The position numbers and the translations under genes were made by a program. Below the pieces are notes generated by a model. It did no database searches and was not told the DNA's origin. It saw only the letters and a list, made by a program, of their open reading frames with translations. This document shows, in pieces, positions 12,931 to 23,829 of a DNA stretch of 64,000 bases (its first letter is position 1; the number at the start of each line of letters is the position of its first letter). The DNA is from Tolypeutes matacus. Taxonomy: Eukaryota > Chordata > Mammalia > Cingulata > Chlamyphoridae. Location: assembly GCA_026826555.1 (NCBI GenBank), contig JAKSZT010054215.1:19141141-19205140 (forward strand), written 5' to 3'.

Positions 12931-13203
12931 CATAAAGTATGCATTGAACAAAATGAAGAAGACAGATAATATTTAGAATTTTAATAGGCAAAATCTGAAC
13001 AAAATATACAGCCACAGGAAATGTATAAGTAAAACAGAGTTTTCAGAATAGTTTAAATGTCCATGTACATCATGGATTTTACCAATACTACCCCAATGAA
13101 TTTCCATTTTGTGCATTTAAAAAATGAGACCAATTGAAGCTCAATAAACTCTCCTGGAGCAAACAGCTAGATACCACAGAATGGGGCCTAAAACCATCTA
13201 AAA

Positions 13204-13393
13204 GAAGGGTGGGAAAACTTTTTCTATGAATATTTTCGGCTTTGCAGGCCATATGGTCTTTGTCGTAGCAGTGTGAAAGCAGCCACTGATGACGTGTGGA
13301 GGAATGGGTGGAGATGTGTTCCAACGAAACCCTATTTACAAAAACAGATGGCGAGCTGGACTTGACCTTTGGGAGATGGTTTGCCAACTCCTG
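13204..13393 (-). mobile_element. Non-autonomous hAT (MER1-group) DNA transposon
   Basis: On the minus strand it begins CAGGAGTTGGCAAACCA and ends ...GTTTTCCCACCCTTC, the diverged inverted ends of a common 200-bp mammalian hAT MITE. Inside are GTAAATAGGGTTTCGTTGG and the GGCCTGCAAAGCCGAAAATATT block. It is flanked by an 8-bp near-perfect TSD (ATCTAAAA at 13196-13203, ATCTAAAG at 13394-13401), as hAT elements produce. The exact family name is not certain. Confidence 0.75.
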
Positions 13394-13401
13394 ATCTAAA
13401 G

Positions 13402-15060
13402 TCCTGTCTCATAAATCTACTATACCGCAAATTTTGACAAAGCAGAATTTAAAATTGAAATGCAAATGTATTCCCTCTTTTAAAGCCCATATAAAGATAC
13501 CAATTAAGAACTGCTTGTCTGTGTATTTTTAGTATACAATGATGTATCCCTCACTGTGATGGATTAATTAGTATACAATCCATGCCTGGTTAAATGTAAA
13601 TGAAGTGCTTACTTCATGATAATTTAAAATGCTCTGTTGTATCCTGAGCAGTTATTAAAAGCCTCATTGACATGATTGCTTATTTTGTTTTCAAATTTAT
13701 TGTCAAGATGCAAGTTGGCAGGTTTTATTCATTCTTTTCCTAAATATTAAACAAGTCTATGGCATGGAAGAAAAAAATACCAGCAGGATTATTTTCTTTG
13801 GGACTTATATTAAGAAAACCAATACAATAGGTTTCAATATAATAGCTTATGCATTTTTTTCAACAGCATATATAATACACTGGAAACCCAGATGGCTGCT
13901 ATATGACCCCAGCCTTGGGATTACTAGGAATTTTTGGAGGGAGTGAAAGTATACTCTTAATACCTCTATTATAGCATTTTTTCGCCTTTATTTATTTTTT
14001 GTTCTGAAGATCACAGTGGAAAAAGTGATTGTGTGTATATAGGGATGGGGATCCTGAACTCTTCAGAACCATTTATATTTTTTCACCAGATAACTTTAGC
14101 AAATAAACACAATTGAGTTGTACTGCAATTCATTTGGCAACACAAATACAATAAAAATCATACTATCTTCTATGAATTCAATGAATTCACTACTATTATC
14201 CAGATAAATGTTTTTCAGCCTGCCTTGTATATAAAAGTCATAGATGTTTTCTAAAAAGGAGAATTTCTGGCACCCATTCATGGTGATTCTGATTCAGTAG
14301 GTCTGAGCTGAAGCCGGGGATCTGCATTTTAAATCAGCAATCAGCAATCTGAATCTTCATTTTAAATTCAGACAGGTTATTTGAAGATCACAATCTACAA
14401 AATATCATCTAATTTCTTATATATCAATTTAAATTTTCAGGCATCTGGATTTTTATACATGATATAAAATTCAATAGATCTACCAGACAGTGAGATCAAA
14501 CAAAAGTATTCTAGAGTCCTGGAGTAATTTCTATAGACAATAGCACTAAAGAGAATGAATTGGGAAACTCTCACTGGCCTTTACCCTTTTTGATCTCTCA
14601 AACAGAACAGCAAGATTAGACAGAAACACAGTAGAAAGAGACTTTATTTCTACAAATTATCTCAGGTTCCATCACCAACTCTTATTATAGGAAAATTATA
14701 AGAATAGTCCTCTCCCACTTCTATTCCTTCTGTTTCCCAGCTGATTACCCTGGCTTCTATCTTAAGCAAGTTATTGAGACTCAAAAAGCCTCAATTTCCA
14801 CAACTATATAATATAGAAAACAATCAAATTTACATTGTATGATTGTTGTTGTGATTGTTTAAATAGAATAGTTACAATAAATTAATTCAACCAGAGCACA
14901 GTAAGAATTCTATGAATTCTGACTATTATTATTATTAAAGAACTTCACTTTTCACAACCAGTCAGAGAAAACAACTTTCAGGAATGCAGCATTGCACTAC
15001 GTGGGAAGCGGAAGGTCAGTGATAGATTGATTCCTGGGAAGTGAGATTTGAGAAGGTGAA
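13402..15060. other. Intergenic stretch with one small hAT remnant
   Basis: Around 14275-14400 the string GATTCTGATTCAGTAGGTCTGAG and the following GGGGATCTGCATTTTAA resemble a MER20-type hAT fragment. The rest shows nothing recognisable. The segment at 13530-13760 is rich in TAATTA and ATTAAT motifs and looks unlike the flanking repeats, but I cannot tell whether it is constrained. Confidence 0.45.
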
Positions 15061-15490
15061 TGTTTTAATTTCCCTGCAGCTATGATAAATACTATACTAG
15101 GGGCTGGCATAAACAATGGGAGTTTATTGATTTATTGACTCACACTTTCAGAGGCTGGAAGGCTTGTTTCCTCTCATGGTTGGTAGCATTCTGGTTGGCT
15201 GGCAATCCTTGGGCTCCTTGGTTTTCCCATCACACAAGTTTGTCATCTCCCATGTCCTCTACTTTCTCTTCCTGGTTTCCTTGACTTCCAGCTTCTGGTC
15301 CCTTCCCCTGGCTTTCTCTTTATAAAGCCTCAGTAATAGGATTAAGACCCATCCTGGTCCAGATCACTCCACCTTAGGTACAAGTAACATATTTAAACGT
15401 CCTATTTTAAATGGGTTCATACCCAGAGGTATGGGATTACATTAAGAACATTTTTTTTTTTTACTGGGGTACATAACTCAATCTACTGCA
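15061..15490 (-). mobile_element. Solo LTR, ERVL-MaLR-like, reverse orientation
   Basis: On the minus strand it starts TGCAGTAGATTGAGTTATGTACCCC, which fits the 5' TG of an LTR. Toward the 3' end it has TTTATGCCAGCCCCTAGTATAGTATTT, a form of the MaLR motif GTTTAAGCCA...GGTATTT. Length is about 430 bp. A T12 run at 15453-15464 is A-rich on the sense strand. No internal retroviral sequence adjoins it and no 5-bp TSD is evident. Confidence 0.6.
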
Positions 15491-16692
15491 ATGGGGCAGA
15501 AACAAAACTCTTGAGAAAAGTGCATTCTGGGGACTGTAGCTTTTTGTGTGTACTACTTTTGTCCAGAAACAAGCTACATTTTGCCTAAAACTATTCATGA
15601 ATAAAATTTCCTCCTACTATTCAGAGAACTAGAGAGAGGAAGAAGAGATGACCCCTGTTAAATTAAGTGAACTTTCACTTGATTCTGAATAAAACATTGG
15701 TAAATCTTATCAAGATAAATTTGAAGATATAAGTATCTATAAAAAAGTTTATACAGTGAAAATAATTATAGACACTAACAGAAAATAGTAGTTATTTTGG
15801 TTCTTTACAAATAACGTAAAAGCCAAGAATACAAAATTCATCAAAATGCTTTCCAGAGGAGACAGAAACAAATTTATTCAGATCTTACTACCCCCTTATG
15901 CTCCACCAAACACACAATTCCACCAGGTAAAGATGCTTTCATGGAGATAGTTTGTGAAATATTTTTAAAAATTAATAACTTAAAGCTATTTAAACTTTTC
16001 TATAGATAAGATATATCTACTCAAAAATTGACTCCAAACTCTCACATTAGCTAATGTCCCCCAACCCTTTTTCTATTGTATTGACTGGCCCTTAGCTTCA
16101 AAGATATAGTAGAGTAGGAGGGATAGTTTCAATTCCTGAAATATTATTTGTTTCCTCCCCCTAAATCTGAGACTTTGGAATTATTTGATTTTTTTCCTAA
16201 TTGATTGCCATAATCAAGGTTGTAATTCAAGTTAAATTAGTTGCCATATCCTACTGGCATTTACTCCTGTAGTATACTGTTGGAATAGCTTGGGATCAGT
16301 TTTCCTGGGATTTGGTTCATTCATCCTTGCCTCCATGTCTCAGTCCTTCCTCTGAGCCCTACCCTATCCTGACTGGCTTAGACTTACACCCTCAGACTCA
16401 GCCATGGGGTCACATTTCCCTGTCCCTGACAGTCCTGCTGGCTCTAACTTTATTCCCAACCTCTACTGGGTTTTCCAAAATTACAAACATATATTGATGG
16501 TTTTCAGCTATTCAATTGACTAGTATACACAGAGAAATGTTTAAAAAAAAACAGTGATACTAAGATGAGAATGGAGTACACAATACGGATTTACTATTTA
16601 ATCTGAGATTAGTAAAAAAAAAAAAAAAAAGTTGTATCTCATTAAATGGAGAATCAACAAGAAAAAAATTCAACAAAATTGATTATTCTCAA
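15491..16692. other. Intergenic stretch, nothing recognised
   Basis: AT-rich sequence with an A18-type tract at about 16614-16631. A small open frame near 16312-16497 has no family likeness and no support as a gene. No repeat boundary could be assigned. Confidence 0.45.
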
Positions 16693-17309
16693 TGTAGCAG
16701 TTTGGCAGTTTGATATAGTTATGAATTCCAAAAATGGATATTGGATTATGCTTGTAAACTGATCTGTTAATCTGGGCATGATTAAGTTATGATTAGGGCA
16801 TTGACTGGGTCACTTCAGTAGGGCATTGAGCCCTACCCCTTGGTGGGTGGGGAATTGAATATAAAAGACACGGCAAAGGACAGAGTTATAGCAGTCCTGA
16901 TATTAGAGTCTTGAGCTGGAACCCCAGGAAATAAGAGCGTTTGGTCATGAGGAAGGAGAGAAGATCCCAGGAAAAGACACGAGCCCTTCGCCTGAGAGTC
17001 TACAGCTGGCCTTGTGGAGACAGGCAAAGCCTAGAGAGCCTCATAGTCCACAGCTGAGCTTGTGGAGAAACCAGAGGAACTAAGCCCTGAGAGAAATGCA
17101 GCCCTGGGAAGAGAGGAACCCAAGAAGCCTGAACCCTGGCAAACATCAGCAGCTGTCTTGCTCCAGCACGTAGCAACAGACTGGTTTAGGGAAGAAACTT
17201 ATGCTTTATGGCCTGGTAACTGTGGACTCTACCCCAAATAAATACCCTTTTTAAAGACCAACTGATATCTGGTATTTTGCATCAGCACCCCTTTGGCTGA
17301 CTAATACAC
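16693..17309 (+). mobile_element. Solo LTR, MaLR-like terminus
   Basis: The element begins TGTAGCAGTTTGGCAG and ends TGGCTGACTAATACA, the terminal GACTAATACA of MaLR-type LTRs. A TATA-like GAATATAAAAGACACGG lies at about 16857, and a poly(A) signal CCAAATAAATACCC at about 17234 is followed by GGTATTTTGCATCAGCACC. The possible TSD is weak (CTCAA / CTAAA). The GC-rich middle (16900-17160) is typical of the R-proximal LTR segment and is not a gene. Confidence 0.75.
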
Positions 17310-17556
17310 TAAATAACACCATTTTCTACCCTTCTAGTTGATTATTTAGAAATAAATTTTATAAAACAATGGATTGGACAGTTTGATGTAATAAGTTTTA
17401 GGAACCCAATTTGCTTTAAATAGTTAATTATAATAATGCACAATATTTTGCTTGAAAAGATCTGTATTTTTAAAATAGTAAATAATGAATGAGTTAAATA
17501 TATTTAATAGTTATATTTATAATTTTCAAAATATGCTCTGTTAAACTCTAAATGAG

Positions 17557-19364
17557 GGAATTGTAAGAACATGGCCAACCGGTTAGGCAGATAAGGCTCA
17601 GTTCTCACTGAAACAATGGAGAAAGAGCCAAAGGCTGCCTTGGCGACCTGCTTTGTGGTACAGCAGACCAGGACACTGCTTCACAATTCCCTTCACAAAG
17701 AGATGAAGAAGCCAAAACAACAAGCTGTGAGTTATTAAACCTCCCAGCCACAGAAAAGGGCTCCTCTCCCCCACCTCTGAGATAGTAAGTGAAGCAAAAC
17801 TCCTGATGAATTGTATCAAAGAGGAGGGCTGATATCTTCCTCCCTGCCAGCTTCTTGGGATATATATGGAATGGGAAAGGTGTTCTCAGTCACCCAGGAG
17901 GGTACTGGAAAGATAGAGAAAACAAAGGAAAATCTTGAGTTTCTGGTCCCTGTAGCTGGAAGCAGCACATACACCCTGCCCTCAGGACAAAGAGCCTAGG
18001 TGGAGCCACTGGCTCCCTGCTCTGAACTGAGTGTGAAGGCAGATTCCCTGGGAGGAAGAGGGGCCTAGGAGGGTGGAGAGTGGTTTCTCTGCAGTGAGTT
18101 TAGTCAATTGAGCCCCTCTTGGATATTGGAAGGGATCCCTAATCAAGAGGGATCGGGGGTGGGAGGGGATCTCCTCAGGCAGGCTGCCATGCCCAGCTGC
18201 CTAGGTAAAGAGAGGAGTTATATCAGAGAGGAGGCAGAGACAGGCGATTGATCAGCAGGACTCTGGCATACTGCAGGGAATCTAAACTGGCAGAGGGAAA
18301 AGGGGCGAATAGCCTTCTGAAAGGCTCATTACCCTGAGGAGGAGAATAGCTCAGTAGAAGAATTCTTGTCTAGCATATGAGGTTCCTAGTTTGATTCCCA
18401 GCTCTTCTTTCAGAAGTGATCCACTGGGTTATCAGACATCAAGCTGAAACTTTATGACAGGGAACATATAGACATTCTCTGTATATTAGCTTTTCTTGGC
18501 TATCTTATTTGTTAAAATAAATAAATAAATAAAAGGTTCCTTTTTTAATTTTCCTTATTTTACTCACTAAAACCCGGTTCAAAACCTACAGAGGGCAGGC
18601 TGCAGGGTGATTTATTGATGAATACCAGGAGCCTGAGAAGATCCTTAGGGGTCTAAGAGAGAAGGCTGTTTTTCTGTGTTTATTTCTGTTTCTTTCTTTT
18701 TTTTCCTTTCTCCTTTTTTAAAATAAGTTGCTGCTGTGTGTTTCTTGTTTGTTGTGTTTCCCCTTTGTTTCTCTCTTTTATTTCCCTTTTTTCTTTCGCT
18801 TACCAATTTTCTCTATCTATGCTATTTCTTTTCTCTCCTTCATCTTTATATCTTCTGTTTTCTGTTGTGGTTCTTTCAACCCACTTCCTTTTGTTTGGTC
18901 TTCAATTTTTCTTGTTTTTATTTTTCTTTCCTTTTTTCTCTGTTGTCTTTCTTTTTTTACCTTTTTTCTTTCTCTCTATTCTATTTTCTTTTGCCCTCTT
19001 CTCATCATTCCAGCCTTTTAATTCATTCTATGTATTTTTCTCTATTCTGTTTCTTGTTTCTCTGTTTCTATTCTACTTTTCTAATCTTATTCCTCTGTAC
19101 TTCTTACTCATGTTAATTATTCAATTTCTTAGGTCTTGTATGGTTCCTCTCCTACCTTTTACTATTGTTATTATTATTATTACTCTTTTTCTCTTCTTTT
19201 CTCTTTTTTTTTCTCTGGTTCTAATTTTTTTTCAAGGGAACATAGACAACAGCAAGGAAATAGAATAAAAGGAAAGAAATGTAAAAGTGACACTCAAAAA
19301 CACATTTAAAAAAAAATGAAACCATAGAGGAAAGAGAAGCTAACCAATCGAGAAACCCATCAAG
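17557..19364 (+). promoter_or_regulatory. L1-B 5'UTR with polypyrimidine tract
   Basis: This 1.8-kb leader starts GGAATTGTAAGAACATGGCC. It has a GC-richer, promoter-like first half (17570-18330), a tRNA-like block with an A-rich tail (18338-18536) and a long C/T-rich tract (about 18660-19235), then enters ORF1 at 19365. L1 5'UTRs hold an internal Pol II promoter in general. Long open frames in the polypyrimidine tract (18728-19268) are low-complexity artefacts. This leader is unrelated to that of L1-A and L1-C. Confidence 0.75.
18338..18536 (+). mobile_element. tRNA-like SINE or captured Pol III promoter inside the L1-B 5'UTR
   Basis: GAATAGCTCAGTAGAAG fits an A box and CTAGTTTGATTCCC a B box, 40-odd bases apart as in tRNA. 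About 100 bp of body follow, then an (AAAT)n tail at 18513-18536. No TSD is visible at its ends. It could be a DAS-I-like SINE that inserted into this copy, or part of the family's leader. Confidence 0.6.
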
Positions 19365-20000
19365 ATGAACAGATGCCTAGACACCAACAAAAAAATTAAA
19401 AGCCAAACTAAGAAACAGGAAGATATGGCCCAGTCCAATGAACAAACTAAAAGCCAGGAGGAGATGCAGAACATAGAACAACTAATCAGAGATGTGCAAA
19501 CAAATACCATGAATCAACTTAATAAAGTAAAGGAAGAGATTAAGGATATTAAGAAGACACTGGGAGAACAAACTGAAGAAATTGTAAACATACATAAAAA
19601 AAATAACAGATATGATGGTGATGAACAGCACAATCCAAGAAATCAAAAATACATTGGAAGCACATAACAACAGATTTGAACAGGCAGAGCAAAGAATGAG
19701 CAATGTGGAAGACAGTACATCTGAAATCAAACAGATAGAATAACAGATAGATAAAAAGATAGAAAAAAATCAAGCATGGACTTAAGGATTTGAATAAGAA
19801 CAGGAAACGGACAAACATACACATTATCGGCATCCCAGAGGAAGAAAAGAAGGGAAACGGGACAGAAGGAGTGTTGGAGGAAATAATGGCTGAAAAGTTC
19901 CCAACCCTAATGAGGGAGATGGACATACATGTCCAGGAAGCGCAGCACACCCCAAACATTATAAACACTAACAGGCCTACTCCAAGACATATGGCAAACA
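19365..20000 (+). pseudogene. L1-B ORF1, broken, C-terminal domain deleted
   Basis: The N-terminus (MNRCLDTNKK, then QEDMAQSNEQ) is followed by a Lys/Glu-rich heptad coiled coil up to about residue 85, consistent with the ORF1p trimerisation region. After a frame break, 19790-19990 encodes NRKRTNIHIIGIPEEE and then RPTPRHM, the start of the RRM. The sequence then jumps directly into the region before ORF2. Compared with L1-A, about 410 bp encoding the rest of the RRM and the C-terminal domain are missing. Confidence 0.85.
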
Positions 20001-20048
20001 TACGCCTAAAGAAAATATGGTTAATGTCAGTATTTCCTTGACAATAAT

Positions 20049-23000
20049 AACATTGAATGTTAATAGATTAAACTCATCATTCAAGAGACACAGATTGACA
20101 GAATAGATAAGGAAATATGACCCATCTTTATGCTGTCTATAAGAAACCCACCTTAGACTCAGGAATGCAAGGAGGCTGAAAGTGAATGGTTGGAAAATAA
20201 TTTTACAAGCAAACAATATCCAAAAAAGGGCAGAGGTAGCTATACTAATATAGGAAAAAATAAACTTTAAATGCAAAATTCTTGTAAGAGATAAACACAG
20301 ACACTATATATTAATAAAAGGGGTAATCTATCAAGAAGAAAGAGCAACATAAACATTTATGCATCTAACCAGAGTGCCTCAAAATACATGAGGCAAACAC
20401 TGAAAAAACTAAGTGGAGAAATAAATGCAATTACAATCATAGTGGGGGACTTTAATACATTATTATCACCATTAGAAAGAACATCTTAACAAAGAATCAA
20501 TAAAGAAACAAAGGCTTTGAATAATACAATAGAAGATCTGTACCTGATAGATATATACAGAACATTACACCCAAATACAGAAGGATATACATTCTTCTCA
20601 AGTGTACATGGATCATTCTCCAGGATTGACTACATGCTAGGCCACAGAACAACTTTCAATGAATTCAGAAAGTTTGAAATTATACAAAGTAATTTCTCTG
20701 GCCACAATGGAATGAAGCTGGAAATCACTAAGAACCAGAGAACCAGATTAGGCACAAAGATATGGAAGTTAAACAACACACTCTTAGACAAACAGTGGGT
20801 CAAAGAGGAAATCTCAAAAGAAATAAGCAAATACCTTGAAAAGAATGAAAATGACAACACAACGTATCAAAACCTATGGGATGCAGCAAAAGCTGTACTG
20901 AGAGGGAAATTCATAGGCATAAATGCCTATATTAAAAAATAAGAAAGAGCTTAAGTTAAAGAACTAACTACACACCTGGAGGAATTGGAAAAAGAACAAC
21001 AAACTAACCTCAAAGGATGTAGAAAGAAGGAAATAACAAAGATTAGAGCAGAACTAAATGAATGGAAAATAAGAAAGCACTAGAAAAAATTTAAAAAGCC
21101 AAAAGTTGGTTCTTCTAGAAGATCAATAAAATTGACAAACCCTTAGCTAGAGTAACAAAGAAAAAAAGAGAGAAGGTGCAAATACATAAAATAAGAAATG
21201 AGAAACAGGATATCACTACCAACCCCACAGAAAGAGAGTATCATAAGAGGATACTATGAAAAATTGTATGCCAACAAGATGCATAATTTAGAGGAAATGA
21301 ACAAATTCCAAGAAACACACAAGTAGCCTACATTTATGAAAGAATAAATTGATGAATCACAGACCAATCACAAGTAATGAGATAGAATCAGTCATCAAAA
21401 GCCTCCCAAATAAGAAGAACCCAAGACCAGAGGGCTTTAAAGGTGAATTCTACCAAAGATCTGGAAAGAAATAAAACCAGTCCTGCTTAAACTCTTCCAA
21501 AAAGTAGAAGTAGAAGGAACATTGCCTAACTCATTCTATGATGCCAACATCACCCTAATTAATACCAAAGCCAAACAAAGATGCCACAAGAAAAGGAAAC
21601 TAAAGACCAATCTCTCTAATGAACCTAGATGCTAAAATCCTTAACAAAATACTTGCTAATCATATTCAGCAACACATCAAACAAATTATACACCATGACC
21701 AAGTGGGTTTCATACCTGGTATGCAAGAATGTTTCTACATAAGAAAATCAATCAATGTAATACACCACATAAGCATATCAAAAGAAAAAACACATGATCA
21801 TCACTACTGATGCAGAAAAAGCGTTAAACAAAATACAGAACACTTTCCTGATAGAAACACTACAAAAGATAGGAATAGAAGGAAACTTCCTCAACATGAT
21901 AAAGGGTATATATGAAAAACCCACAGTTATCATCATATTCAATGTTGAAATCCTAAAAGCCTTCCCTCTAAGATTGGGAACAAGACAAGGATGCCCACTT
22001 TAACCACTCCTATTTAACATTGTGTTATAAGTACTTGCTCAAGCACATAGGAAATAAGAAGATATAAGGCATCCAAATCAGAAAGGAGGAAGAAAAAATT
22101 TCACTATTTGCAGATGACATGATCCTATACATAGAAAGCCCTGAAAAATCTACAACAAAGCTTCTAGAGCTTATAAATGAGATCAGTAAAGCTGCAGGTT
22201 ATAAGATCAATGTGCAAAAATCAGTAGCATTTCTGCACACCAAGAATTAGCACTCTGAGGAGGAAATGAAGAACAAATTCCCATTTACAATAACAATTAA
22301 AATATCAAATACCTCAGAATAAATTTAACTAAAGATGTAAACAACTTAAATGCAGAAAACTACACAACACTTTTAAAGGAAATCAAGGAAGACTTAAATA
22401 AATGAAAGAATATTCTGTGTTCTTGGATAGGAATACTAAACATCATTAAGATGTTTATCCTACCCAAACTGATCTACAGATTTAACAATTTCCCATAAAA
22501 ATCACCATAGCAATTTTTACTGAATTGGAAAAACTAACTATGAAATTTATTTGGAAGGGCAAGAGGTCCCTAATGGACAAAGACATATTGAAAAAGAAAA
22601 ATTAAATTTAGGAATCACACTACCTGACTTTAAAACATACTACAAAGCCACAGTGGTCAAAACAGCATGGTATTGGCACAAGGATAGGCATACAGTCCAA
22701 TGGAACCATATTGAGATTTCTGATATAGATCCTCACATATACAGTCATCTGATATTTGACAAAGCCACCAAGCCCATTCAAATGGGAGAGAATGGCTTCT
22801 TCAACAAATGGTGCTTGGAGAACTGGATATGTATATCCAAAAGAATGAGAGAGGAACACCATCTCTTACCTTATACAAAAATTAACTCAAGATAGATCAA
22901 AGATCTGAATACAATAGCCAAGACCATAAAGATTTTGGAAGCTAATGTAGGGAAGCATCTACAGGATCTTGTATTAGGAAATGATTTCATGAACATTACA

Positions 23001-23750
23001 CCAAAGCACAAGCAGCTAAAGAAAAAATATATAAATGGGACCTCCTCAAAATTAAAAACTTTTGTACCTCAAATGAATTTATTAAGAAAGTGAAAAGGCA
23101 GCCTACTCAACTGAGGAAAATATTTTGTAACCATATATCTGATAGGAGCCTAATATCTAGCATATATAAAGAAATCCTACACCTCAAAAATAAAAAGACA
23201 AACAACTTATTTAAACAATGAGCAAGTGATTAAGTTTATAGACACTTCTCCAAAGAAGAAATACAAATGGCTAAAAAGCACATGAAAAGATGCTCAACAT
23301 CACTAGCTATTAGGGAAATGCAAATCAAAACTACAATGAGATACCATCTTATACCCATTAGACTGGTAACTACTAAAAAACAGAGGACTACAAGTGTTGG
23401 AGAGGATGTGGAGGAATGGGAACCCTCATCCACTGCTGGTGGGAATGTAGAATGGTGCAGCCTTTGTGGAAGGCAGTTTGGAGGTTTGTCAGAAATCTAA
23501 CTATAGAAATGCCATATGATCCAGCAATTCCACTGCTGGTTATATACCCAGAAGAATTGAAAGCAAGGACACAAACAGATACATGCACACCAATGTTCAT
23601 AGCAGTATTATTCACTATTGCCCAAAGTTGGAATCAACCTAAATGCCCTTCAACTGATGAATAGATAAACAAATTGTGGTATATACATACAATGAATATT
23701 ACTCAGCTGTAAGAAGGAATACATTATTAACACACAGGATAACATGGATG
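20049..23750 (+). pseudogene. L1-B ORF2 (endonuclease and reverse transcriptase), broken
   Basis: The order of domains is complete. The endonuclease start (ITLNVNRLNSSFKRHR) is at 20049. At 20517-20942 lie [11 protein letters not shown] and [10 protein letters not shown], where the catalytic SDH block reads SGH, losing the Asp. The reverse transcriptase has [12 protein letters not shown] (21619-21810), DAEKALNKIQ and RQGCPL (21794-22003), and an intact FADD near 22110. At 22551-22895 is [23 protein letters not shown]. The C-terminal Cys-rich block ([14 protein letters not shown]) lies near 23430-23480. Several stops and frameshifts make it inactive. Confidence 0.88.
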
Positions 23751-23829
23751 AATCTTGAGGACCTTATGTTAAGTGAAGCAAGCCAGGCACTGAAGGACAA
23801 ATATTACATGACTTCACTGATATGAATTA

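Noticed and set aside
18728..19268. Open frames up to 176 codons rich in Phe, Leu and Ser, resembling membrane proteins
   Set aside because: All lie in the C/T-rich tract of the L1-B 5'UTR and are open in three frames at once. This is low-complexity sequence, not a gene.
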